NCBI RefSeq assembly: GCF_902459695.1
Contig: NZ_CABPRZ010000005.1
Span: forward strand, 186,001 to 250,000
Length of the DNA: 64,000 nucleotides
Direction of reading: 5' to 3'
Source of the DNA: Pandoraea terrae
GTDB taxonomy: Bacteria > Pseudomonadota > Gammaproteobacteria > Burkholderiales > Burkholderiaceae
Shown here: positions 56,587 to 64,000 of the stretch, piece after piece
Layout: each line of letters begins with the position of its first letter
Numbering within the stretch: position 1 is the first letter of the stretch
Program-made: the position numbers and the translations under genes
Notes under the pieces: generated by a model
What the model saw: only the letters and a program-made list of their open reading frames with translations
Database searches by the model: none
What the model was told of the DNA's origin: nothing

Positions 56587-57234
56587 ATGACTGTAGCCGC
56601 CAAAGCCTTTGCCGCCGCCGTGAACCATCTGCTTGCCCGTGAACCTTGGGCGCTCGAGCGCCTGCGCCGCCATGCCGGCGCGAGCGCGAAGCTGGTCATG
56701 GCGCCGTTCGACGTACGCATGCGTGTCGAAGACACTGGCTATCTCGCCGCCGCCGCCGACGATCTCACCTGCGACGTCGGCATTGCCGTGCCGCCGTCGG
56801 CGCTGGCCGATTACGCGAGCGGCGGACAGGCGGCCGTGATGCGCCACGTCAAGATCGAGGGCGACGCCGAATTCGCCAACACATTGTCGTACCTGGCGCA
56901 ACACCTGCGCTGGGAGGCGGCGGAAGACCTGAGCAGATGGGTTGGCGACGCCGCGGCGCACCGCATTACCGAGTCGGGCCGTGCGGCCGTGGCCGGCGTT
57001 CGCCGAACTGGCGGTGCGGCGGCGCGCACGCTGGCCGATTACCTGGTTGAAGAACATCCCTTGCTGGTTGCGCGTCCGCGCCTGACGGCATTTACTGGGG
57101 AAGTCGCCCGTTTGCGCGACGATCTGGCCCGACTCGAAAAGCGCCTGGAACGCCTCGAGCGCGGGCGGCCTGCTGCCGCTGCCGCAGGGATATCGCGCGC
57201 GGGCGCCGCCAGCCCCGATCGCACTGAACGCTGA
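56587..57234 (+). CDS. ubiJ: Ubiquinone biosynthesis accessory factor UbiJ (SCP2 domain)
   Basis: Lipid-binding scaffold that works with UbiK and the Ubi enzyme complex. The 215-aa product has an N-terminal SCP2 domain ([40 protein letters not shown]) and a C-terminal helical region with a coiled coil ([20 protein letters not shown]). It is 5 bp upstream of ubiB, the order ubiE-ubiJ-ubiB of E. coli apart from the inserted Tim44-like gene. Confidence 0.9.
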   Translation: MTVAAKAFAAAVNHLLAREPWALERLRRHAGASAKLVMAPFDVRMRVEDTGYLAAAADDLTCDVGIAVPPSALADYASGGQAAVMRHVKIEGDAEFANTLSYLAQHLRWEAAEDLSRWVGDAAAHRITESGRAAVAGVRRTGGAAARTLADYLVEEHPLLVARPRLTAFTGEVARLRDDLARLEKRLERLERGRPAAAAAGISRAGAASPDRTER

Positions 57235-57239
57235 GCCGT

Positions 57240-58796
57240 ATGCGAATCTTTCGTCTTGCCAAGATTTTCCTGACCATCTACCGGTATGGTCTCGACGAGC
57301 TCGTGCTCTCGGGCATCCCTCACCCGAGCGCGCGCTTCGTGCTGCGCTTTTTGCCGATCGGCCGCAACCTCTCGGCACCGCGCGGCGAACGTCTGCGCCT
57401 GGCGTTGGAAAGCCTGGGCCCGATCTTCGTCAAGTTCGGCCAGGTCCTGTCCACCCGCCGTGACCTGATGCCCGCGGACATCGCGACCGAACTGGCGCGT
57501 CTGCAGGATCAGGTGCCGCCGTTCGATCCCGATGTGGCGCGCGCGCAGATTGAGCGCTCGCTGGGGCGTCCGCTCGACGAGGTGTTCACGGAATTCGAGC
57601 GCGACCCGGTCGCCAGCGCGTCCATCGCGCAGGTGCACTTCGCGCGCGTGCGGGCGGGCGCCCATGCGGGCAAGGATGTGGCCGTGAAGGTGTTGCGGCC
57701 GAACATGTTGAACGTGATTGACAGCGATCTGGCGCTGATGCGCGATCTGGCCGGCTGGGTCGAACGTCTTTGGCCCGATGGCAAGCGCCTGAAGCCGCGC
57801 GAGGTCGTGGCCGAGTTCGATAAATATCTGCACGACGAACTCGACCTGATGCGCGAAGCGGCCAATGCGGCGCAACTGCGCCGTAATTTCCTCGACTCGG
57901 GCCTGCTGATCGTGCCGGAGATGTATTGGGAATACAGCTCCAGCAACGTTCTGGTCATGGAGCGCATGCACGGGGTGCCGATCAGCCAGATCGACGTCCT
58001 GCGCGAAGCGGGCGTCGACCTGAAGAAGCTTGCGCGAGAGGGGGTGGAGATTTTCTTCACGCAGTTCCTGCGCCACGGTTTTTTCCACGCCGACATGCAC
58101 CCGGGCAACATCCTTGTCAGCCTCGATCCCGCCACGTTCGGGCGCTACATCGCGCTCGACTGCGGGATCGTCGGCGCGCTGTCTGAATTCGACAAGAACT
58201 ATCTGGCGCAGAACTTCCTTGCGTTCTTCCGCCGTGACTACCACCGGGTGGCGTCGCTGCACCTCGAGTCGGGCTGGGTGCCAACGGACACGCGCGTCGA
58301 GGAACTGGAAGGGGCCATCCGCGCCTGCTGCGAACCGTATTTCGACCGTCCGCTGAAGGAAATTTCGCTTGGCCTCGTGCTGATGCGGCTATTTCAGACG
58401 TCGCGCCGCTTCAACGTTGAAATCCAGCCGCAACTGGTGCTGCTGCAGAAGACACTGCTCAATATCGAAGGCCTCGGCCGTCAGCTCGATCCGGATCTGG
58501 ATCTGTGGAAGACCGCCAAGCCGTTCCTCGAACGCTGGATGTCCGAGCAGATCGGCCCGCGCGGCTGGTTCGAGCGGCTCAAGGCCGAAGTGCCGCAGTG
58601 GAGCAAGACGCTCCCGCAACTGCCCCGCCTGGTGCATCAGGCCCTCGCGACGCAAGCCCGGCCGGCCGACGACGCGCTGTTGCTCGCCCTGCTGCAGGAA
58701 CAGCGCCGCACCAACCGCCTCCTGACCGGTGCTTTCTGCCTCCTGGGCGGCGTGATCGTCGGCGTGATGGCGACATTCCTCTGGCTGTACTCGTAA
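57240..58796 (+). CDS. ubiB: Ubiquinone biosynthesis ATPase/kinase UbiB
   Basis: Atypical protein-kinase-like ATPase of the ADCK/COQ8 family needed for ubiquinone synthesis. The 518-aa product has the KxGQ region [13 protein letters not shown] near residue 63, [13 protein letters not shown] (the Ala-rich nucleotide loop), the catalytic-loop-like [14 protein letters not shown] and the metal-binding Asp in [10 protein letters not shown]. Two C-terminal membrane helices end at MATFLWLYS. The next gene starts directly after its stop. Confidence 0.96.
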   Translation: MRIFRLAKIFLTIYRYGLDELVLSGIPHPSARFVLRFLPIGRNLSAPRGERLRLALESLGPIFVKFGQVLSTRRDLMPADIATELARLQDQVPPFDPDVARAQIERSLGRPLDEVFTEFERDPVASASIAQVHFARVRAGAHAGKDVAVKVLRPNMLNVIDSDLALMRDLAGWVERLWPDGKRLKPREVVAEFDKYLHDELDLMREAANAAQLRRNFLDSGLLIVPEMYWEYSSSNVLVMERMHGVPISQIDVLREAGVDLKKLAREGVEIFFTQFLRHGFFHADMHPGNILVSLDPATFGRYIALDCGIVGALSEFDKNYLAQNFLAFFRRDYHRVASLHLESGWVPTDTRVEELEGAIRACCEPYFDRPLKEISLGLVLMRLFQTSRRFNVEIQPQLVLLQKTLLNIEGLGRQLDPDLDLWKTAKPFLERWMSEQIGPRGWFERLKAEVPQWSKTLPQLPRLVHQALATQARPADDALLLALLQEQRRTNRLLTGAFCLLGGVIVGVMATFLWLYS

Positions 58797-59420
58797 GTGA
58801 GCGCGCACGTGAAGAAGCCGATGCCCCCCGATTTCAAGCACCGCGATCCGGCGAGCGCCGCGTTCTGGGATGAACGCTTCGACCGCGACTTCACCCCGTG
58901 GGATGCCCGTGGCGTGCCGGCAGCGCTGAAAACGTTCGTGAGCGCCGAAGGTACGCTGCGCGCCACGCTCATTCCCGGCTGCGGCGCGGCCCACGAGGCC
59001 GGCTGGCTTGACGCCCGAGGCTGGCCTGTCTGTGCGATCGACTTCTCGCCATCGGCCGTGGCGCAGGCGCGCGAGTTGCTCGGCACGCGGGCCGAAGTGG
59101 TCATGCAAGCCGATTTCTTCGCCTTTACACCCCCGTTCGTGCCGGAGATCGTCTACGAACGCGCGTTCCTGTGCGCGCTGCCGCGCACGCTGTGGCCCGC
59201 CTATGCGGCCCGCATGGCCGAATTGCTGCCGCCGGGGGGGCGGCTGGCCGGATTCTTCTTCGTGCGCGAAACGCCGGGGGGGCCGCCGTTCGGCATTTCG
59301 CCCGACGCCCTGCAGGCGCTGCTTGGCCCGGCGTTTGTGTGTGAAGCCGACGAGGCCGTCACCCCTTCGGTGCCCGTTTTCGAGGGCGGCGAACGCTGGA
59401 TGGTCTGGCGCCGCCGTTAG
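58797..59420 (+). CDS. Thiopurine S-methyltransferase-like SAM methyltransferase
   Basis: A 207-aa class I methyltransferase of the TPMT family. FWDERFDRDFTPWDARGVP is the family N-terminal segment, LIPGCGAAHEAGWLDARG binds SAM, and YERAFLCALPRTLWPAYAARM matches TPMT. Bacterial members can methylate tellurite, selenite or thiol compounds; the substrate here is unknown. The start is GTG at 58797, immediately after the ubiB stop, so the gene is cotranscribed with ubiB. Confidence 0.85.
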   Translation: MSAHVKKPMPPDFKHRDPASAAFWDERFDRDFTPWDARGVPAALKTFVSAEGTLRATLIPGCGAAHEAGWLDARGWPVCAIDFSPSAVAQARELLGTRAEVVMQADFFAFTPPFVPEIVYERAFLCALPRTLWPAYAARMAELLPPGGRLAGFFFVRETPGGPPFGISPDALQALLGPAFVCEADEAVTPSVPVFEGGERWMVWRRR

Positions 59421-59755
59421 GGCCTGTTCGGGTGTCCCTGGTCGCGTGAACATCGATAGGACAATCCCGAAAGATCGGCAATTTCGGCCATCGATTTGTG
59501 ATTTTTTCCCCGCGCGAGATTGGCGCCGCTATAATCGCCCAAAAATTTCGCCAGGTGGCAAAAACGGGCGGCCCCGTACGCTGGATCGCATCCGCCCCGT
59601 CATGCACGACCTGATTTTCCTGTTGCCCTGAAGGCGTCGGCCGCGGGGCGCGGATCGTTCATAGCGCGGGCGGCCTCCTGCAGCCGTTTTGCCCGCACAG
59701 CGACCGGCCGTGTCCGTCAGCACCCGCGCCCCCCGGGCTTGGCTTGGGCCGCGTT
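59421..59755 (+). promoter_or_regulatory. Leader region of the symporter gene with a -10 box
   Basis: 335 bp with no gene. TATAAT at 59530-59535 is a perfect -10 hexamer but lacks a clear -35 at 16-18 bp. If used, the symporter message would have a leader of about 215 nt. CCGAAA and TTTCGG near 59467-59487 form a short inverted repeat just upstream of it. Confidence 0.45.
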
Positions 59756-61204
59756 ATGTTGATCTGGTTTGTCATCCTCTATTGGGTTATTTCGGTGGCT
59801 ATCGGCCTGTTGGCCGCGGTGAAGGTCCGCAATACCAAGGACTTTACGGTGGCTGGCCGCAGCTTGCCGTTCTCGATGGTAATCGCCGTCGTGTTCGCCA
59901 CGTGGTTCGGCTCCGAAGCGGTGCTGGGCATCCCTGCGACGTTTATCGGCGACGGCCTGCGCGGGGTGGTGGCCGATCCGTTCGGATCGTCGATGTGCCT
60001 GGTGCTCGTCGGCCTGTTCTTCGCCCGTCCGCTGTATCGCATGAACCTCATGACGATCGGCGACTTCTACAAGCTCAAGTACAACCGCACGGTCGAGGTC
60101 GTCACGAGTATTGCTATCGTGATCTCTTACCTGGGCTGGGTCGGCGCGCAGATCAAGGCGCTCGGCCTCGTGTTCCACGCCGTCTCGAATGGCGCCGTGA
60201 CGGAACCCCAGGGCATGATGATCGGCGGGATCTCCGTGCTGGCTTACACGCTGCTCGGCGGCATGATCTCGGTGGCGGTCACCGATTTCATCCAGATGAT
60301 CATCATCGTGATCGGCCTGGTCTATATCGCCTTCGAAGTGAGCGGCATGGTGCCTGGCGGCGCGTCTGCCGTGGTGGCGCACGCGGCCGAGGCCGGCAAG
60401 TTCGTGTTCTGGCCGAATGCCAATCCGGCGGAAATCCTCGCATTCATTGCGGCCGGCATCACGATGATGTTCGGCTCGATCCCGCAGCAGGATGTCTTCC
60501 AGCGCGTCATGTCCTCGAAGTCGGAGAAGATCGCCATGAGCGGCTCGGTGCTCGGCGGCTGCCTGTATTTTGTGTTCACGTTTATCCCGATCTTCCTGGC
60601 GTACTCTGCGTTGTTGATCGCGCCGGGCATGGTGCAGAAGTACATCGGTACCGATCCGCAGCAGATCCTGCCGCAACTGGTGCTGACCAGCGTGCCGATC
60701 ATCGCCCAGGTCATGTTCTTCGGCGCGCTGCTGTCGGCCATCAAGAGTTGCGCGTCCGCGACGTTGCTCGCGCCGTCGGTGACGTTTGCCGAAAACATCA
60801 TCCGCCCGATGCTCAAGGGGCCGGTCGATGACAAGCACCTGCTGCGCCTGATGCGGATTGTCGTGCTGTGCTTCACTGCGCTGGTCATGGTCTATGCGCT
60901 CAATTCGACCGCGTCGATCTTCCACATGGTGGAAAGCGCGTACAAGGTCACGTTGGTGTGCTGTTTCGTGCCGCTGGGCGCGGGCCTTTACTGGAAGCGA
61001 GCCAACGCGTTGGGCGGCACGCTGGCCGTATTCGCCGGCCTGATCGTCTGGATCGGCATGGAACTGCTGATGCCCGATGCCATGGTCCCGCCGCAACTGG
61101 GCGGCCTGCTGGCCTCGATTGGCGGCATGGTCGTCGGTTCGCTGATGCCCGTCGGTTCGGCGCGCCGGTCGCCACCCGGCAATCCCCCCGTCAGCACGAT
61201 CTGA
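59756..61204 (+). CDS. Sodium:solute symporter family transporter
   Basis: Inner-membrane transporter of 482 aa with about 13 hydrophobic helices. NTKDFTVAGRSLPFSMVIA, FATWFGSEAVLGIPATFI and KALGLVFHAVS are standard segments of the SSS family (PutP/PanF/acetate permease). GSIPQQDVFQRVMSSKSEK is the signature-like loop in mid-protein. The substrate cannot be told. ATG 59756 is used; an in-frame TTG 12 nt earlier is less likely. A 9-bp hairpin follows the stop. Confidence 0.9.
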   Translation: MLIWFVILYWVISVAIGLLAAVKVRNTKDFTVAGRSLPFSMVIAVVFATWFGSEAVLGIPATFIGDGLRGVVADPFGSSMCLVLVGLFFARPLYRMNLMTIGDFYKLKYNRTVEVVTSIAIVISYLGWVGAQIKALGLVFHAVSNGAVTEPQGMMIGGISVLAYTLLGGMISVAVTDFIQMIIIVIGLVYIAFEVSGMVPGGASAVVAHAAEAGKFVFWPNANPAEILAFIAAGITMMFGSIPQQDVFQRVMSSKSEKIAMSGSVLGGCLYFVFTFIPIFLAYSALLIAPGMVQKYIGTDPQQILPQLVLTSVPIIAQVMFFGALLSAIKSCASATLLAPSVTFAENIIRPMLKGPVDDKHLLRLMRIVVLCFTALVMVYALNSTASIFHMVESAYKVTLVCCFVPLGAGLYWKRANALGGTLAVFAGLIVWIGMELLMPDAMVPPQLGGLLASIGGMVVGSLMPVGSARRSPPGNPPVSTI

Positions 61205-61209
61205 GGATT

Positions 61210-61233
61210 CACGCCGGCCCGAATGCCGGCGTG
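61210..61233 (+). terminator. Hairpin after the symporter gene
   Basis: CACGCCGGC (61210-61218), loop CCGAAT, GCCGGCGTG (61225-61233). The 9-bp stem is perfect but no T-run follows, so termination strength is doubtful. Confidence 0.45.
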
Positions 61234-61289
61234 AGCGCTGGCGGAAGGCCCGCCCCGGCGAGGAAATTCCGAAAAGCCATTGAAGCGGT

Positions 61290-61295
61290 TATAAT
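61290..61295 (+). promoter_or_regulatory. -10 box of the FmdB-type gene
   Basis: TATAAT, 37 bp before the start codon. A weak -35 candidate, TTCCGA, lies 17 bp upstream. The promoter would also serve the DUF502 gene and perhaps aspS. Confidence 0.55.
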
Positions 61296-61332
61296 TCAAG
61301 GCTTTGCGCGCTTTTCCCCGTCGGAAAGAATC

Positions 61333-61698
61333 ATGCCTATCTATGCCTACCGTTGTGAAACCTGTGGTTTCGCGAAAGATGTGCTGCAAAAAATGAGCGA
61401 TGCGCCGCTCTCCAAGTGCCCCGAGTGCGGCCAGGAGACGTTTCGCAAGCAAGTGACCGCGGCGGGATTCCAGCTCAAGGGATCGGGCTGGTACGTCACC
61501 GACTTCCGTGGTGGCTCGAACACGGGCGGCACGCCGGCGGCCGGCAGCACGAGCGCGCCGGCCGCGGCGGGCGCCTCGGCCACGGCGGCATCCGGCGGCG
61601 AATCGTCGTCGGGCGCATCGTCCTCGCCCGAATCGTCGAGCGCTTCCACGGCGTCGCCCGCCGGCGGCAGTTGCGGCGGCGGATGCGCGTGCCACTGA
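61333..61698 (+). CDS. FmdB-family zinc-ribbon protein
   Basis: A 121-aa protein whose N-terminal 40 residues are a zinc ribbon: MPIYAYRCETCGF with Cys8 and Cys11, and KCPECGQETF with Cys29 and Cys32. GFQLKGSGWYVTDFRG is the conserved helix after it. The rest is a Ser/Ala/Gly-rich linker ending GGSCGGGCACH, a probable second metal site. FmdB-type proteins are often regulators of unknown mechanism; this one stands upstream of the DUF502 gene and aspS in the usual betaproteobacterial order. Confidence 0.9.
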   Translation: MPIYAYRCETCGFAKDVLQKMSDAPLSKCPECGQETFRKQVTAAGFQLKGSGWYVTDFRGGSNTGGTPAAGSTSAPAAAGASATAASGGESSSGASSSPESSSASTASPAGGSCGGGCACH

Positions 61699-61798
61699 GC
61701 GAGTCCCGTTTTGAGGTCATGTCCCCGGCACAAGCTGGCGGGGCTGTGGCCCGAAAAGAACGTTTGACCTTTCCCCGCCGACATTCGCGAGTGTAGCC

Positions 61799-62443
61799 AT
61801 GGCCGTTAAGAAACCCGCGTTGAAGACGATTTTCCTGACCGGCCTGCTGGTGCTGGTGCCGTTGGCCATCACCTTGTGGGTGCTGGGCCTGATCATCGGC
61901 ACCATGGACCAGACGCTGTTGCTGCTGCCGGACGAATGGCAGCCGTCGCACCTGATCGGCATGCGCGTGCCCGGTTTCGGGGTGGTCGTCACGCTGGCGT
62001 TCGTGTTCATCGTCGGCCTGTTGGCGCATAATTTCATCGGTCAGAAGCTGGTGCACTGGTGGGAAGCGATTTTGACGCGCATCCCGGTGGTCGGCCCGTT
62101 GTACGGCAGTGTCAAGCAGGTTTCCGACACATTGCTGTCTTCGAGCGGCAATGCGTTCCGCAAGGCGCTGCTGGTGCGTTACCCGCACGGCGAGTCGTGG
62201 ACCATTGCGTTCCTGACCGGCGTGCCTGGCGGCGATGTCGTGAACCATCTGCAGGGTGACTACGTCAGCGTGTATGTGCCGACGACGCCGAACCCGACGT
62301 CGGGCTTCTTTCTGATGATGAAGACCAACGACGTCATCGAGCTTGACATGAGCGTTGATGCGGCGCTTAAGTACATCGTATCGATGGGCGTGGTTGCGCC
62401 CGCCCATAACCCGCGTCAGCAGCGTCCCGGCCCGCCCCTGTGA
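61799..62443 (+). CDS. DUF502 membrane protein
   Basis: A 214-aa protein with two membrane helices, near residues 10-33 (IFLTGLLVLVPLAITLWVLG) and 60-82 (VVVTLAFVFIVGLLAHNFIG), and a C-terminal soluble domain. IPVVGPLYGSVKQVSDTLL and TTPNPTSGFFLMM are DUF502 signatures. Function is unknown. It is regularly next to aspS, which begins 48 bp downstream. Confidence 0.88.
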   Translation: MAVKKPALKTIFLTGLLVLVPLAITLWVLGLIIGTMDQTLLLLPDEWQPSHLIGMRVPGFGVVVTLAFVFIVGLLAHNFIGQKLVHWWEAILTRIPVVGPLYGSVKQVSDTLLSSSGNAFRKALLVRYPHGESWTIAFLTGVPGGDVVNHLQGDYVSVYVPTTPNPTSGFFLMMKTNDVIELDMSVDAALKYIVSMGVVAPAHNPRQQRPGPPL

Positions 62444-62491
62444 GGCGAGCGGCCGCCGTTGTCGTTTAAATTTGTATATCGGAACAGCAAA

Positions 62492-64000
62492 ATGTCCATG
62501 CGTACCTCCTACTGCGGTCTGGTGACCGAGCAGCAACTGAGCCAGACGGTCAAGCTCTGTGGCTGGGTGCAACGCCGCCGCGACCACGGCGGTGTGATCT
62601 TCATCGACTTGCGCGACCGCGAGGGCCTGGTGCAGGTGGTGTGCGATCCGGACCGCCCGGATATGTTCAAGGCGGCCGAGAACGTCCGCAATGAATTCTG
62701 CGTGCAGATCACCGGCCTCGTGCGCGCACGCCCGGCCGGCACCGAAAACACCAACCTGACCAGCGGCAAGATCGAAGTGCTGTGCCACGAATTGGTGGTG
62801 CTCAATGCCTCGGTCACGCCCCCGTTCCAGCTCGACGACGAGAACCTGTCGGAGACGACGCGCCTGACGCATCGCGTCCTGGATCTGCGCCGTCCGCAAA
62901 TGCAGTACAACCTGCGCCTGCGTTACAAGGTTGCGATGGAAGTGCGCAAGTATCTCGACAGCGCGGGCTTCATCGACATCGAAACCCCGATGCTGACCAA
63001 GAGCACGCCGGAAGGCGCGCGCGACTACCTCGTGCCGTCGCGCGTCAACGCCGGCATGTTCTTCGCGCTGCCGCAGTCGCCGCAGTTGTTCAAGCAACTG
63101 CTGATGGTCTCCGGCTTCGACCGTTACTACCAGATCACGAAGTGCTTCCGCGACGAAGACTTGCGCGCGGATCGTCAGCCCGAATTCACGCAGATCGACT
63201 GTGAGACGTCGTTCCTGTCCGAACAGGAAATTCGCGACCTGTTCGAGAACATGATCCGTCACGTCTTCAAGGAAGCGATCGACGTGTCGCTTGAAGCGCA
63301 GTTCCCGGTCATGCAGCACATCGACGCGATGCGCCTGTACGGCTCGGACAAGCCTGACCTGCGCGTGAAGCTCGAGTTCACGGAGCTGACGGACGTCATG
63401 CGTGACGTCGACTTCAAGGTGTTCTCGACGCCGGCCACGACCGAAGGCGGCCGCGTGGCAGCCCTGCGCGTGCCGGGCGGCGGCGAACTGTCGCGTGGCG
63501 ACATCGACGGCTATACCGAGTTTGTGAAGATCTACGGCGCGAAGGGGCTGGCGTGGATCAAGGTCAACGAAGTGGCGAAGGGCCGTGACGGCCTGCAAAG
63601 CCCGATCGTGAAGAACCTGCACGATGCGTCGATTGCTGCCGTGCTTGAGCGCACGGGCGCGAAAGACGGCGACATCATTTTCTTCGCGGCGGACAAGGCC
63701 AAGGTTGTCAATGATGCCCTGGGTGCGCTGCGCCTGAAGATCGGCCATTCGACGTTCGGCAAGAGCCACGGCCTGTTCGAAGCCGGCTGGCGTCCGCTGT
63801 GGGTCGTCGATTTCCCGATGTTCGAATACGACGAAGACGACGCACGCTGGGTCGCCTGCCACCATCCGTTCACGAGTCCGAAGGACGAGCACATCGACTA
63901 CCTCGAGACCGATCCGGGCAAGTGCATGGCGAAGGCCTACGACATGGTGCTCAACGGCTGGGAAATCGGCGGCGGTTCGGTACGTATTTTCCAGGAAGCC
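62492..64000 (+). CDS. aspS: Aspartyl-tRNA synthetase (cut by window edge)
   Basis: Charges tRNA-Asp with aspartate; Burkholderiales that lack AsnRS use a non-discriminating form. 503 of about 600 residues are visible. The N-terminal anticodon-binding OB fold contains [20 protein letters not shown]. Class II motif 2 is [18 protein letters not shown], and the GAD insertion domain lies near residues 280-420. The bacterial-type motif [20 protein letters not shown] is present. Motif 3 is beyond the edge. Confidence 0.97.
   Translation, partial: MSMRTSYCGLVTEQQLSQTVKLCGWVQRRRDHGGVIFIDLRDREGLVQVVCDPDRPDMFKAAENVRNEFCVQITGLVRARPAGTENTNLTSGKIEVLCHELVVLNASVTPPFQLDDENLSETTRLTHRVLDLRRPQMQYNLRLRYKVAMEVRKYLDSAGFIDIETPMLTKSTPEGARDYLVPSRVNAGMFFALPQSPQLFKQLLMVSGFDRYYQITKCFRDEDLRADRQPEFTQIDCETSFLSEQEIRDLFENMIRHVFKEAIDVSLEAQFPVMQHIDAMRLYGSDKPDLRVKLEFTELTDVMRDVDFKVFSTPATTEGGRVAALRVPGGGELSRGDIDGYTEFVKIYGAKGLAWIKVNEVAKGRDGLQSPIVKNLHDASIAAVLERTGAKDGDIIFFAADKAKVVNDALGALRLKIGHSTFGKSHGLFEAGWRPLWVVDFPMFEYDEDDARWVACHHPFTSPKDEHIDYLETDPGKCMAKAYDMVLNGWEIGGGSVRIFQEA

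Noticed and set aside
1-64000. CRISPR arrays, rRNA genes, insertion sequences, replication origin
   Set aside because: No regularly spaced repeats, rRNA-like sequence, transposase or DnaA-box cluster was noticed in reading; a computed search was not possible.

Overview
The window looks like the chromosome of a GC-rich betaproteobacterium of the order Burkholderiales, probably Pandoraea or a close relative. This rests on gene order, the EF-P Arg32/EarP pair, the fused FAD/Fe-S dehydrogenase and the ubiE-Tim44-ubiJ-ubiB cluster; the genus is inference. No rRNA, CRISPR array or transposase was seen. Genes at both edges are cut: moaA at the left and aspS at the right.

Positions 1-10 kb hold moaA, rne (with a long leader) divergent from rluC, then a tight rluC-HAD phosphatase-Rieske-sppA run, facing a methylase/Maf pair. 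Positions 9.5-29 kb are one long envelope and housekeeping block: yceD-rpmF, the fatty-acid genes plsX-fabH-fabD-fabG-acpP-fabF, the sigma-E stress operon rpoE-rseA-rseB-mucD, a small thioredoxin-fold gene, then lepA-lepB-rnc-era-recO-pdxJ-acpS-nagZ. Acyl-chain supply, ACP activation (acpS), protein export (lepB), cell-wall recycling (nagZ) and envelope stress sensing thus sit together. Positions 29-34 kb carry efp and earP (a translation factor and its rhamnosyltransferase), uvrC and pgsA.

Positions 34.07-34.62 kb hold a tRNA operon (two identical tRNA-Gly, one tRNA-Cys) behind a near-consensus promoter. Its last gene is the insertion point of a small island: a perfect 115-bp direct repeat (34532-34646 and 37932-38046) brackets about 3.4 kb. 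The island carries a BrnT/BrnA-type toxin-antitoxin pair, an orphan Hcp, a Tlde1-type L,D-transpeptidase effector gene broken by one in-frame TAG, its probable membrane immunity protein, and a second decayed copy of the effector/immunity pair. There is no integrase.

Positions 38-48 kb are accessory metabolism: a NarM-like protein, a translationally coupled 62-aa protein/haem-oxygenase-fold enzyme pair of unknown role, a D-amino-acid locus (PLP deaminase, RpiR regulator, N-acyl-D-amino-acid deacylase, RidA), queF, a 5'-nucleotidase, ilvA and a MobA-like nucleotidyltransferase. Positions 48-64 kb return to core genes: a DedA/YqaA membrane protein, a 1331-aa FAD/Fe-S dehydrogenase, HIT, DUF971, ubiE, a Tim44-like protein, ubiJ, ubiB, a TPMT-like methyltransferase, a sodium:solute symporter, an FmdB-type zinc ribbon, a DUF502 protein and aspS. 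Two copies of a 60-bp intergenic palindrome with compensatory base changes (7917-7984, 48237-48304) mark a dispersed repeat family.
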